DNA of 64,000 nucleotides from positions 1 through 64,000 of the forward strand of contig CAVIJT010000002.1 in the NCBI GenBank assembly GCA_963643465.1. Reading direction: 5' to 3'. Shown here in pieces: positions 1 through 7,495 of this stretch. The position numbers and the translations under genes are program-made. Each line of letters begins with the position of its first letter. The stretch's first letter is position 1. The stretch comes from CAG-411 sp963643465 (GTDB lineage: Bacteria; Bacillota; Clostridia; Lachnospirales; Lachnospiraceae). The notes below the pieces were generated by a model that was not told the origin of the DNA, ran no database searches, and was given only the letters and a program-made list of their open reading frames with translations.

Positions 1-120
1 TTCTTTTTGAATTTTCAAGGTTGTTTCACTGTTTAATTGTCAATGATCATATTCGCCTAAGCCTTATTCTGTAAGGCTTTGAGGGCTTTTTGTTTTCCGT
101 CACCCCCAAGCGACTTGTTT

Positions 121-149
121 AGTATATCATTCCGATTTTGGAATGTCAA
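121..149 (-). promoter_or_regulatory. Strong rRNA-type promoter, leader runs off the left edge
   Basis: On the minus strand a perfect TTGACA (144-149) and TATACT (121-126) are separated by 17 bases. The stretch just upstream (150-180) is A-rich on the minus strand, like the UP element of rRNA promoters. The transcript would read a GC-richer leader with an 8-bp hairpin (59-66 with 72-79) and then, near bases 1-50, a segment resembling the leader that precedes 16S rRNA in Clostridia. The promoter is seen directly; that a 16S gene begins just outside the window is inference. Confidence 0.7.
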
Positions 150-212
150 CACTTTTTTTAATCTTTTTTTAATTTTTTTCATTTTTCACTCTAAAGCCCC
201 AAATATCGCCTT

Positions 213-890
213 TTACTGCCCCAAAATTTCTACCTCTAAAATAGTGGCTATGGTACGAACAACTTTAAATTTAATATTATACCCAGCATAGCTTACACCA
301 TAAACCCGTTGTTCATCCTCAATATAAGAAGGTCTTGGGTCCTGTTCAATAATTTTTGTAACACAAGTCACAAACTCTGGTGTAAGTTTTGCTTGCAGTT
401 CTTTTGGAAAGTTTACACTTAATTTATACGCTCTAACCTCATCCGCAAATCCTCCCACTGCCTCCGGGTGACTATCCGTATATGCTAAATAAGGCTTGAT
501 ATCATAAATCGGTGTACCATTCATTAAATCAGCTCCTGATACATACAATACAGTTCCTAGCACATTATCCTGTTGGACACTTTCTAATTTTACACTGGAT
601 AATCCAATTGGATTTGGGCGAAACGGCGATCGTGTTGCAAATACTCCCACTCGTTTATTGCCACCAAGTCGAGGAGGTTTTACTGTAGCCGACCAATTTT
701 TTCGCACTGCTTTGGAGAATTTCCATATAATCCATATGTGAGAATATTGTTCTAATCCTTTGAACGCATCCCAGGTCCGATATTCTGGTTCAAAAATAAT
801 TTTAGCTTTTGTTTCCGCTATTAGTCCACTTTGACGAGGTATTCCAAACTTTTCAGAAAAATCTGTTTCAATATGTGCTATTTCTTTCAT
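213..890 (-). CDS. trmO: tRNA (t6A37) methyltransferase, TrmO/TsaA family
   Basis: TrmO-family enzymes N6-methylate threonylcarbamoyl-adenosine 37 of tRNA-Thr using SAM. The YaeB/TsaA beta-barrel signature is clear: the segment with RVGVFATRSPFRPNPIGLS and the later GADLMNGTPIYDIKPY. The reading frame opens at 896 with ATGGATATG, but the Shine-Dalgarno AAAGGA abuts the first ATG and sits 6 bases before the second, so the start is set at 890. About 225 residues, normal for the longer bacterial form. It has its own promoter (974-1002) and is divergent from the flavoprotein gene. Confidence 0.88.
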   Translation of the reverse strand: MKEIAHIETDFSEKFGIPRQSGLIAETKAKIIFEPEYRTWDAFKGLEQYSHIWIIWKFSKAVRKNWSATVKPPRLGGNKRVGVFATRSPFRPNPIGLSSVKLESVQQDNVLGTVLYVSGADLMNGTPIYDIKPYLAYTDSHPEAVGGFADEVRAYKLSVNFPKELQAKLTPEFVTCVTKIIEQDPRPSYIEDEQRVYGVSYAGYNIKFKVVRTIATILEVEILGQ

Positions 891-973
891 ATCCATTCCT
901 TTCCACTACCAAACGTAGAGAATCCGAGTCCTATTTTATGACATAGCATTCCCTCAGTTATTTTCCACTTTCT

Positions 974-1002
974 ATTATAGTTCAATTTTTACCTCATAGC
1001 AA
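974..1002 (-). promoter_or_regulatory. Promoter of trmO
   Basis: Minus-strand -35 TTGCTA (997-1002), 17-base spacer, -10 TATAAT (974-979), about 80 bases upstream of the trmO start. Confidence 0.6.
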
Positions 1003-1015
1003 TTGTACATTGTTT

Positions 1016-1044
1016 TTGACTTACTAGCTAGAAACAGTTATGAT
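1016..1044 (+). promoter_or_regulatory. Promoter of the thioredoxin-reductase-like gene
   Basis: -35 TTGACT (1016-1021), 17-base spacer, -10 TATGAT (1039-1044). The leader contains an inverted CAGTTA/TAACTG repeat ahead of the ribosome site GGAGG. Confidence 0.6.
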
Positions 1045-1098
1045 GAATGAGAAATAAAAAAGTAACTGTGAGGAATACTAGATACGGAGGATATTTTT

Positions 1099-1950
1099 AT
1101 GGAACGATATGATATTGCAATTATTGGAAGCGGTCCAGCCGGTATTTCCGCCGCAATCACCGCAAAACTTCGCAACAAACGTATTATCTTTTTTGGTAAT
1201 AAAAATCTTAGTAATAAAATTGAAAAAGCAACTGCCATCTATAACTATCCAGGACTCCCAAAGATTTCTGGAGTTCTTTTACAAGAAGCCTATAAACAAC
1301 ATTTGGAACAAATGGAAATTGCCATTACAGAAGATAGAATTAACAATGTCTACCCTATGGGTTCTTATTTTGCATTAATTGGAAACGAAGGAAATTATGA
1401 AGCCTCTACTGTTATTTTAGCAAGCGGGGTAATTACCGCTAAACCATTTCCCGGCGAACAGGACTATTTAGGTAAGGGCGTTAGCTATTGTGCCACCTGT
1501 GATGCACCTCTTTATACTGGAAAAGAAGCCATTATAGTTTCTTATTCCAAAAAAGAAGAAGCAGAGGCAGCTTTTTTAGCGGAACGTGCAAAAAAAGTGT
1601 ACTATTTTCCCCAGTATTCCTGCACCAAAACATTCTCAGACCAAGTTGAAATCATAAATGATATTCCTGTCTCTGTAAATGCAACAAATACAGCAATGCA
1701 ATTGATTTGCAAGTCTGGAAGTTACGAGGCCGATGGAATCTTTTTTCTTAGAGACAGTATTCCACCTACCCAACTGTTACCATCTCTAAAAATGGAACAT
1801 CAACATGTTGCAGTTACCCGACAAATGGAAACAAATATTCCAGGTCTATTTGCTTGCGGCGATATTACCGGAACTCCTTATCAATATGTTAAAGCTGCCG
1901 GCGAAGGAAACGTTGCCGCTTTATCTGCAGTGGCATATTTAATGAAGTAG
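1099..1950 (+). CDS. Thioredoxin-reductase-like flavoprotein lacking the NADPH motif
   Basis: A 283-residue FAD disulfide oxidoreductase of the thioredoxin reductase fold. The N-terminal FAD motif GSGPAGISAAI (residues 10-20), the redox pair CATC (about 133-136, in YCATCDAPLY) and the C-terminal FAD motif ACGDITGTPYQYVKAAGEG are all present. The internal domain that normally carries GGGxSA and the HRR motif for NADPH reads VSYSKKEEAEAAFLAER, with no glycine motif. Known NADPH-independent relatives include the clostridial ferredoxin-dependent flavin thioredoxin reductases, so the electron donor may not be NADPH (inference). Ribosome site GGAGG before the ATG. Monocistronic. Confidence 0.8.
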   Translation: MERYDIAIIGSGPAGISAAITAKLRNKRIIFFGNKNLSNKIEKATAIYNYPGLPKISGVLLQEAYKQHLEQMEIAITEDRINNVYPMGSYFALIGNEGNYEASTVILASGVITAKPFPGEQDYLGKGVSYCATCDAPLYTGKEAIIVSYSKKEEAEAAFLAERAKKVYYFPQYSCTKTFSDQVEIINDIPVSVNATNTAMQLICKSGSYEADGIFFLRDSIPPTQLLPSLKMEHQHVAVTRQMETNIPGLFACGDITGTPYQYVKAAGEGNVAALSAVAYLMK

Positions 1951-2008
1951 GCAGACTCCTACTCCATTCGCTTACAAACATTCCGCACTTTGTGCTCCAT
2001 GTTTTTAC

Positions 2009-2058
2009 GCCCAGCAACTACATTTTCATGCAAACATGATTGTACTTACTGGGCTTTT
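2009..2058 (+). terminator. Possible terminator after the flavoprotein gene
   Basis: GCCCAG (2009-2014) pairs with CTGGGC (2049-2054) with an imperfect extension, followed by TTTT. An inner CATG-CAAA-CATG hairpin is also present. Weak T-run. Confidence 0.4.
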
Positions 2059-2068
2059 GCTACAAAAA

Positions 2069-2099
2069 ATAGCGTAGCAAACTAAAATTGCTACGCTAT
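2069..2099 (-). terminator. Terminator for the small membrane protein gene
   Basis: Perfect 12-bp stem (2069-2080 with 2088-2099), 7-base loop, followed on the minus strand by a T-run (2064-2068), just after the stop at 2103. Confidence 0.8.
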
Positions 2100-2102
2100 C
2101 AA

Positions 2103-2387
2103 TTATGAAATCTCCTTATTATTCTTTTTCTTTCTTATTGTCAAATAGGATTTTGTAAACCATGCCAGTATTAAAACAAAAAATAATATTGCAAATCCTA
2201 TAACAACAGGCTCATTATTCGCTATACCGATAGAAAGAAATACCAAAAAAAGCCCTCCATACACTACACCAAGAATAACTCCTGCTAAAAAACGCAAAAG
2301 GATAGGCACTTTTTTTGATTTTGTCATACACACTTCTACGGTTCCTTCTAAAAGAAACTCCATAACTAATTCTAAAATAGAATCCAT
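2103..2387 (-). CDS. Small two-helix membrane protein, unknown function
   Basis: 94 residues. A short amphipathic N-terminus is followed by two hydrophobic helices (about residues 31-53 and 60-80) and a lysine-rich tail, suggesting both ends lie in the cytoplasm. I do not recognise the family. A good ribosome site (AAAGGGGG) lies 6 bases before the ATG, and a terminator follows directly, so it is very likely a real gene. It follows the cysteine hydrolase gene after 15 bases and may be co-transcribed with it. Confidence 0.65.
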   Translation of the reverse strand: MDSILELVMEFLLEGTVEVCMTKSKKVPILLRFLAGVILGVVYGGLFLVFLSIGIANNEPVVIGFAILFFVLILAWFTKSYLTIRKKKNNKEIS

Positions 2388-2402
2388 ATTATTCCCCCTT
2401 TG

Positions 2403-2909
2403 TTATTCTCCCGTTATCTCAACTTGGCACATTTTCATAGTCAAAAGTGCTGCCTTATGACTTTCTGGTGTTACTCCTGCACAACAGCTTGCATCTACGC
2501 TGACTTTTATTTCCGGATAGGTTGCTTTGATAATCAACGCATTAGATACTACGCAAATATCCGTACACAATCCAACAAGTTCTACTTCCTCTAATTCATA
2601 TTCTTTCCAATTCAAATATCCAAAATTAGGCTTATCAATATAAATAGCACCTGATACTTTTAATCCATCAGCAATATGCCATCCACAAGTTCCTTCTATA
2701 CAATGCTCAACTGGCAAATGCTTTCCTTCATTAGAATTCAGATAATCCTTTTGATGGGTATCTCTTGTAAAAATAATTTCGGCTCCTTCTTTCTCATAAG
2801 CAGCAATCTTTTTCTTTACATTCTCTACAATTTGCTGCGCCTCTTTGGTTCCAAGAGAACCATCGATAAAATCATTCTGCATATCAACTACAATTAATGT
2901 CTTTTTCAT
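2403..2909 (-). CDS. Isochorismatase/nicotinamidase-family cysteine hydrolase
   Basis: 168 residues of the isochorismatase-like fold. The start LIVVDMQNDFIDGSL gives the catalytic Asp, TRDTHQKDY the metal-site region, and the segment GLCTDICVVSNAL the nucleophilic Cys. This is close to the clostridial PncA-like group that deamidates nicotinamide, but related amidases cannot be excluded. The frame opens at 2921, but the Shine-Dalgarno GGGAGG lies inside that extension, so the start is the ATG at 2909, giving MKKTLIVVD. Confidence 0.82.
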   Translation of the reverse strand: MKKTLIVVDMQNDFIDGSLGTKEAQQIVENVKKKIAAYEKEGAEIIFTRDTHQKDYLNSNEGKHLPVEHCIEGTCGWHIADGLKVSGAIYIDKPNFGYLNWKEYELEEVELVGLCTDICVVSNALIIKATYPEIKVSVDASCCAGVTPESHKAALLTMKMCQVEITGE

Positions 2910-3116
2910 ATTTCCTCCCACTCTTAAAATTGCATTTCTCTACGCCGCCAAATCTTTTTTGGTGTATTTCATGTAGTACCATTCCTAATGTTTCAAACAT
3001 GACTCCCAAATCAGAATATACATCCGCAATTCTTTTCACAGAATCCTCCAAATTATTGTACAATAAAATACATCCAAAATACAAGCCAGCCACACATAAT
3101 ATCCATTACGTTAAAA

Positions 3117-3141
3117 ATGCTGTGCAACAAATGCACAGCAT
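3117..3141 (-). terminator. Terminator for the secreted protein gene
   Basis: Perfect 10-bp stem (3117-3126 with 3132-3141), 5-base loop, T-run on the minus strand, 12 bases after the stop at 3153. Confidence 0.8.
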
Positions 3142-3152
3142 AATACAGTTTT

Positions 3153-3743
3153 TTATTTAAAATAACTTTTTTTCACTTTTTTCATCTTACAACGTGGATT
3201 AAAATAACTACCTGATCCAACATCTCTTGTATATTTCTTTTCCTTACCTTTGACATTAATTACTCGCATCTCTTCATACCCTTGTATACCTGACATAAGT
3301 ATCATACCAGGCGTTCCATAATAATCATGAACTGTACAATGGCTGGCATTCACAGACCATATCAATTTATCTTCATCGTCACAATCAACATCATAACAAT
3401 CCAAAACCATGTCAGCTTCACAATCACCATGTTTTATAAATAATTCAGCAGTTGTATCTTCATCATAGTCACACAAATACATTTCTTGAACATCAGATAC
3501 ACTTTCAATTGCCTCTAAATATATTTCGCAATTTTCATCGTTAAGTGGAATTATATGAGATATTGTTTTTGGTAATTTCTTTGCTTCTTTTCTAGCCTTT
3601 TTCATCTTTCCCTGCTTATAATATTTTACCACCTTCTTCATGCTTCCGCTACTTGCGTCTACCTCCGGTGTACTTGTCATTCCAAAAGCACCCACTCCCA
3701 ATACTACTGCCATAGCCAATGCCAATCCTTTTTTACTTCTCAT
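3153..3743 (-). CDS. Secreted protein, acidic and cysteine-containing, unknown function
   Basis: 196 residues. A basic N-terminus, a hydrophobic core (LALAMAVVLGVGAFGM) and a likely cleavage site after VDA make a typical signal peptide. The mature part begins with a lysine-rich stretch (KKVVKYYKQGKMKKARKEAKK) and continues as an acidic region with several Cys and YDEDTTAELFIK, a pattern common in clostridial secreted proteins that contain Asp-rich turns. No enzymatic motif seen. Strong ribosome site AAGGAG. Single-gene unit with its own terminator. Confidence 0.7.
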   Translation of the reverse strand: MRSKKGLALAMAVVLGVGAFGMTSTPEVDASSGSMKKVVKYYKQGKMKKARKEAKKLPKTISHIIPLNDENCEIYLEAIESVSDVQEMYLCDYDEDTTAELFIKHGDCEADMVLDCYDVDCDDEDKLIWSVNASHCTVHDYYGTPGMILMSGIQGYEEMRVINVKGKEKKYTRDVGSGSYFNPRCKMKKVKKSYFK

Positions 3744-3838
3744 CTTTAAATATCTCCTTTCTGTACTTCACTTTTCATAAATTAGAATAAACTATATTTT
3801 TGTACAATTTTTGTATTTTACAAAAATTTATTCTTTTA

Positions 3839-4501
3839 CTATTTTCTTCCTTCTACGCAAATCCAATCTGTTCCCTCTTTTGTATGTGCTACTACCTCTT
3901 TAAACCCTGCGTTTTGGAAAAGTTCAACAAACTCTTCTTTTGTAGGATTAAATAGCTGATACTCTTTGATATTGGAAAGTTGTTTTTCATTTAACCCTTC
4001 TTTCCCATAAATATCCGCTACTAAATGAAATACGCCATCCTGTTTTAATACACGGTACACTTCTTTTAAATTTTCTGCTGGTTTTGGCCAAAAGTAAAAA
4101 CTCTCTACGGTAATAATTTTATCAAAGGAATTATCGGAAAATGGCATATCCTCCACCGAAGCCTCAATAATCTCCATTTTTCCGTTTTTGATATCCACTT
4201 CATTTAATTTTTTTGATTCCTGCACAGACACAGCTGAATAATCTACTCCAGTAAGCTGTCCTTGCTTTGCCATCTCTGACATTCGCTTTAATGTCATACC
4301 ACCGCCACAGCCAATATCCAGAATAGAATCTTTATCTTGAATATTCCAAAGTCCTAATGCCCAGCCAGTCACTTCGTAATGACTCTCATTCATTCTTGAT
4401 AACATTTCTTCTCCAGCCGTTCCTTCTGGTTTTCTTGGGTTTCCCTGTTTTGTAATTTCATGTTCTGCTAAAATATTTTCTTCTTTTACTTTGTTTTGCA
4501 T
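3839..4501 (-). CDS. Class I SAM-dependent methyltransferase
   Basis: 220 residues of Methyltransf_11 type. Motif I is LDIGCGGGMTLKRM (about residues 61-74), followed by GVDYS (motif II region), EASVEDMPFSDNSFD and the post-motif VESFYFWPKPAENLKEVYRVLKQ, which marks small-molecule rather than nucleic-acid methyltransferases. The substrate cannot be told. Ribosome site GGAGG. It starts 20 bases after the rlmH stop, so the two are probably one transcript. Confidence 0.82.
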   Translation of the reverse strand: MQNKVKEENILAEHEITKQGNPRKPEGTAGEEMLSRMNESHYEVTGWALGLWNIQDKDSILDIGCGGGMTLKRMSEMAKQGQLTGVDYSAVSVQESKKLNEVDIKNGKMEIIEASVEDMPFSDNSFDKIITVESFYFWPKPAENLKEVYRVLKQDGVFHLVADIYGKEGLNEKQLSNIKEYQLFNPTKEEFVELFQNAGFKEVVAHTKEGTDWICVEGRK

Positions 4502-4521
4502 CTTCTTACCTCCTGCTTTTT

Positions 4522-5001
4522 TTATTTATGATATGGTTCACCACTTATAATACGATAACTTCGATACACCTGCTCCAATAAAACCATACGCATTAACTGA
4601 TGTGGAAATGTCATTTTAGAAAAGCTCAATTTATAATCCATCTGCCTCATAATACTAGGAGCAATTCCAAGGGAACCTCCAATAACAAAAATAATATGAC
4701 TATATCCATCGATCCCTAGTTTGTCTATTTTTTGGGAAAGTTGAACCGAATCAAGCATGTCTCCTTCAATTGCCAATGCAATTTTAAAAGCATCTTTCTT
4801 TAAATATTTCTCCATTCTGCTGCCTTCTTTTTCCTTGATTTGCAGCTCTTCTACTTCACTTGCACGATCTGGAGTTTTTTCATCTGCAACTTCAACAATT
4901 TCTAACTTACAATATTTTGACAATCTTTTCTTGTACTCTTCAATACCATCTCGAAAATATTTTTCTTTTATCTTCCCTACACACAATATCGTTATTTTCA
5001 T
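4522..5001 (-). CDS. rlmH: 23S rRNA pseudouridine-1915 N3-methyltransferase RlmH
   Basis: 159 residues, the exact family length. RlmH is a SPOUT methyltransferase acting on Psi1915 of helix 69 in the assembled 70S ribosome. N-terminal MKITILCVGKIKEKY, the glycine-rich FVIGGSLGIAP and the C-terminal knot sequence FPHQLMRMVLLEQVYR with GEPYHK are diagnostic. No convincing Shine-Dalgarno precedes the ATG, which follows a long structured leader (5002-5500), so translation may depend on that leader or be weak. Confidence 0.95.
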   Translation of the reverse strand: MKITILCVGKIKEKYFRDGIEEYKKRLSKYCKLEIVEVADEKTPDRASEVEELQIKEKEGSRMEKYLKKDAFKIALAIEGDMLDSVQLSQKIDKLGIDGYSHIIFVIGGSLGIAPSIMRQMDYKLSFSKMTFPHQLMRMVLLEQVYRSYRIISGEPYHK

Positions 5002-5156
5002 TTTTTATATTATTTTCACAGTTTTACTTTTTCCTGTGTTCTCCTTTCTAAGTATTACCCTAGTTTTATAAATGCCTAATGAAGTCAGTACCAAATGTGA
5101 ACACTTTTGTTCATATTTTTTTTTCATTTCCGACATATCAGGCACACATTTTCTGC

Positions 5157-5222
5157 CTATAATAAATACATAAGTAATGAACAACTTGCTAAAACTCCTA
5201 GCGAGTTTAGATGTTTTTTCAT
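5157..5222 (-). CDS. Possible 21-residue hydrophobic peptide
   Basis: An ATG at 5222 preceded at 5 bases by a strong Shine-Dalgarno (GGAAGGAG) opens a 21-codon frame with a basic start (MKKH) and a hydrophobic remainder ending SLLMYLL. It lies in the rlmH leader below a long hairpin (5241-5295). A plus-strand TATAAT at 5158-5163 and a plus-oriented hairpin with T-run ending near 5287 could give an antisense RNA covering it, as in type I toxin-antitoxin loci. It could equally be an upstream regulatory peptide or chance. Confidence 0.35.
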   Translation of the reverse strand: MKKHLNSLGVLASCSLLMYLL

Positions 5223-5240
5223 TCTTCTCCTTCCAAGTTT

Positions 5241-5295
5241 ATAAATACGAGAGAGAACAGCATGTACAAACATGACTGTTCTTTTTCGTATTTAT
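5241..5295 (+). terminator. Long imperfect hairpin with T-run
   Basis: ATAAATACGA (5241-5250) pairs with TCGTATTTAT (5286-5295), and inside it AGAACAG (5254-5260) pairs with CTGTTCT (5276-5282), followed by TTTT on the plus strand. It looks like a plus-strand terminator although no plus-strand gene lies upstream; on the minus strand it is a leader stem-loop above the 21-codon ORF. Confidence 0.45.
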
Positions 5296-5342
5296 TTACG
5301 CAAACAATAAAAAACTCCAGTGCTTGCATGAAAATTTGACAA
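5295..5342 (+). repeat. Dispersed post-terminator repeat, copy A
   Basis: Begins TTTACGC and, 26 bases on, reads TGCTTGCATGAAAATTTGAC. The same order and spacing recur at 40141-40190, and the core recurs at 18004-18046 on the minus strand. Each copy lies just after a terminator-like hairpin. Confidence 0.55.
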
Positions 5343-5540
5343 ACATCACCATACTCTGAGAACCCTACAAAATGGATTTCTCATGATTGTAAATAAATGG
5401 TTCTAAATAATTATTATTTTTCACATAAAGAACACAGTTTCATCACAACTTCCGGTTATATTATAAACATAGAAAGTGATTAACAACACTTTCTACTCCC
5501 ACCCTATTATACGCTTTGGAAGATTTTTTATTTTCCAGGA

Positions 5541-5567
5541 AAAGACCATGTATCACGCATGGTCTTT
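5541..5567. terminator. Bidirectional terminator
   Basis: AAAGACCATG (5541-5550) pairs with CATGGTCTTT (5558-5567), T-runs on both sides. It ends the rex-to-CNNM operon on the minus strand, 19 bases past the stop at 5586. Confidence 0.85.
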
Positions 5568-5585
5568 TTCTTTTGCTTTGTGAAA

Positions 5586-6926
5586 TTAATTCTGCTCGTT
5601 TTCTTTTTCCTCTTTATGTACACGAACAAAACGTATCATTCGGTCTTTTACGTCCACTACCCGAAATTCATATCCTTTATACTCGATATTTATTTTTTCT
5701 TTTTCCTTAGGAATATGCCCCAATTTAGAAATCAAAAATCCATTTAATGTATCATAATCTTCCAATTCTTCATCCATATGAATGCCAAGTTCTTCTGCCA
5801 CATCTTCCAAAGGTGCTAATCCTCTCATAAAATATTTGCCATCCCTTTGCTTCAGAATCATTCGCTCATCCACGTCAAATTCATCAAAAATATTTCCCAC
5901 AATCTCTTCTAGCACATCTTCCATCGCCACAATTCCAACGGTCTGACCATATTCATCAATGGCTATTGCCATATGAATCTTTTTCATCTGCATCTCTTCA
6001 AAAAGCACATCAATTTTCTGTGTATCAGGCACTAAATATGCCTTTTTTGCCAACTCTCTAATCGGGACGCTTTTGTCTTTATTCTGAATAAAATATTTTG
6101 TAATATCTTTCCAAAATGCAATACCAATTACATTGTCTATATCACCGTCATATACGGGAAAACGGGAATAGGATTTCTCCATCATAAATTGCATAGCCTC
6201 TTCTACTGTCATGTTTCCATCCAGCCCTACAATTTTAGTTCGTCTTGTCATAATATCCCGCACTTCTTTTTCATCCATCTCGATGATATTAGCAATCATT
6301 TCCACTTCATTATTTTCTAAAATTCCCTGTTCTAGTCCTTCATTTACAATAGAAATGATTTCTTCCTCTGTCACATTGTCCTCATAATCCGCAAGATTCC
6401 TTCCTGAAATCTTAAATAGAACATTCACAGATTTATCTATAATTATGGAAAAAATCTGAAACACAGACAACAGACACATTAAAAACTTTGCATAATGATT
6501 TGCTTTCCTCTCAGAATGTTTTAATGCCAGTTTCTGCGGGATTGCATTTCCAAACAATACTACAATATACATTAAAATAATCATACCAAGCAACTGAAAA
6601 ACTTTACGAAGTATTTCTACCATCTGACTATCAGAAGTAATCTGAGCCGCAACCGCAGACCAATGCATAATTCTTCTGGAATAGAAAAATCCTATGGCAA
6701 GATTCAAAGTAGTCATCAATACCAAAACAAATCTCTTGCTCTTTTCCATACGACACATAGCGTCTAAAATGCGGATTGCACGCTCATCTCCTTCCTCTGC
6801 CCGTCTCTTCATGTCATTTCCACTGATATTATCAAGTGCTGCAGTTCCACAAGACACGACTGCCTCCATTATCAACAATACTACTGTGGCTGCAATGCTT
6901 ATTGCGTACTTCTTTAATTCAAACAC
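5586..6926 (-). CDS. CNNM/CorC-family membrane protein with CBS domains
   Basis: 446 residues. Order: DUF21 membrane domain with about four hydrophobic segments (residues 8-28, 60-82, 96-128, 148-170), a CBS pair (about 210-335, with IMTRRTKIVGLDG and EYGQTVGIVAMEDVLEEIVG) and a C-terminal CorC/HlyC domain. The family is linked to Mg2+ or Co2+ efflux and is often misnamed haemolysin. Start is GTG at 6926 with AAGGAG rather far upstream. Last gene of the rex operon, 49 bases after mazF. A second member lies at 40334-41656. Confidence 0.85.
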   Translation of the reverse strand: MFELKKYAISIAATVVLLIMEAVVSCGTAALDNISGNDMKRRAEEGDERAIRILDAMCRMEKSKRFVLVLMTTLNLAIGFFYSRRIMHWSAVAAQITSDSQMVEILRKVFQLLGMIILMYIVVLFGNAIPQKLALKHSERKANHYAKFLMCLLSVFQIFSIIIDKSVNVLFKISGRNLADYEDNVTEEEIISIVNEGLEQGILENNEVEMIANIIEMDEKEVRDIMTRRTKIVGLDGNMTVEEAMQFMMEKSYSRFPVYDGDIDNVIGIAFWKDITKYFIQNKDKSVPIRELAKKAYLVPDTQKIDVLFEEMQMKKIHMAIAIDEYGQTVGIVAMEDVLEEIVGNIFDEFDVDERMILKQRDGKYFMRGLAPLEDVAEELGIHMDEELEDYDTLNGFLISKLGHIPKEKEKINIEYKGYEFRVVDVKDRMIRFVRVHKEEKENEQN

Positions 6927-6975
6927 CTTACTTTATACTCTCCTTCTTTTGTTCCCCTACTGTTTCTCTATGTAG

Positions 6976-7329
6976 CTATGCTCCCATGTCCAATGATAAA
7001 CTGATTAATAATGCCTTATCAATCTCTTTTAGCACATCACCCTCAAGATGGCAAATCCGTTCTTTTAAACGTACTTTATCAATGGTCCTCACCTGTTCCA
7101 ATAAGATAACAGAGTCCTTTGCAATTCCATTTTCCTTTGCTAAAATTTCTACATGAGTAGGCAGCTTTGCTTTGTTCATTCTTGATGTAATCGCTGCACA
7201 AATCACCGTTGGACTATGTCTGTTTCCAGTATCATTTTGTACAATCAATACAGGACGAATTCCTCCCTGCTCCGAGCCAACTACTGGCCTTAAATCTGCA
7301 TAAAATATATCTCCTCTTCGAATAACCAT
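6976..7329 (-). CDS. mazF: MazF/PemK-family mRNA interferase
   Basis: 117 residues, very like Bacillus NdoA/EndoA: RRGDIFYADLRPVVGSEQGGIRP, then VICAAITSRMNKAKLPTHVE and LLEQVRTIDKVRL, which contain the conserved Arg and Thr of the RNase site. MazF cuts mRNA at short specific sequences. As in B. subtilis it follows alr, but no MazE-like antitoxin ORF is visible in the 166 bases between them. The frame opens at 7341; GGGAG lies 6 bases before the ATG at 7329, which is taken as the start. Confidence 0.92.
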   Translation of the reverse strand: MVIRRGDIFYADLRPVVGSEQGGIRPVLIVQNDTGNRHSPTVICAAITSRMNKAKLPTHVEILAKENGIAKDSVILLEQVRTIDKVRLKERICHLEGDVLKEIDKALLISLSLDMGA

Positions 7330-7495
7330 ATTTACTCCCATCTATCTTATAAATGTTTATGTACACCTATAAAATCTAAAGATTGAATCTACTTATTTCT
7401 TTTACAGTATTTCCAATTTTTATTGAAGTATTCGTGCAACCAGTGAAAAATAATCACATACACTTTTGTATGGTTCTTAATTACCTGACGATTGC

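Larger units (their letters stand above)
5002..5585. other. Structured non-coding region upstream of rlmH
   Basis: No long gene. It holds, in order: a plus-oriented hairpin with T-run (5095-5116), a TATAAT (5158-5163, plus), a possible 21-residue minus-strand ORF (5157-5222), a long imperfect hairpin (5241-5295), a copy of a dispersed repeat (5295-5342), a short GAGAA/TTCTC hairpin (about 5354-5386), minus-strand promoter-like sites near 5455-5510 with an AGAAAGTG/CACTTTCT hairpin, and a bidirectional terminator (5541-5567). It is most simply the promoter and long leader of rlmH, possibly with an antisense transcript. Confidence 0.5.

Noticed and set aside
2884..3093. A 69-codon minus-strand frame starting with GTG upstream of the cysteine hydrolase
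   Set aside because: No ribosome site, overlaps the start of a real gene and lies over a terminator; probably chance, though a decayed fragment is possible.
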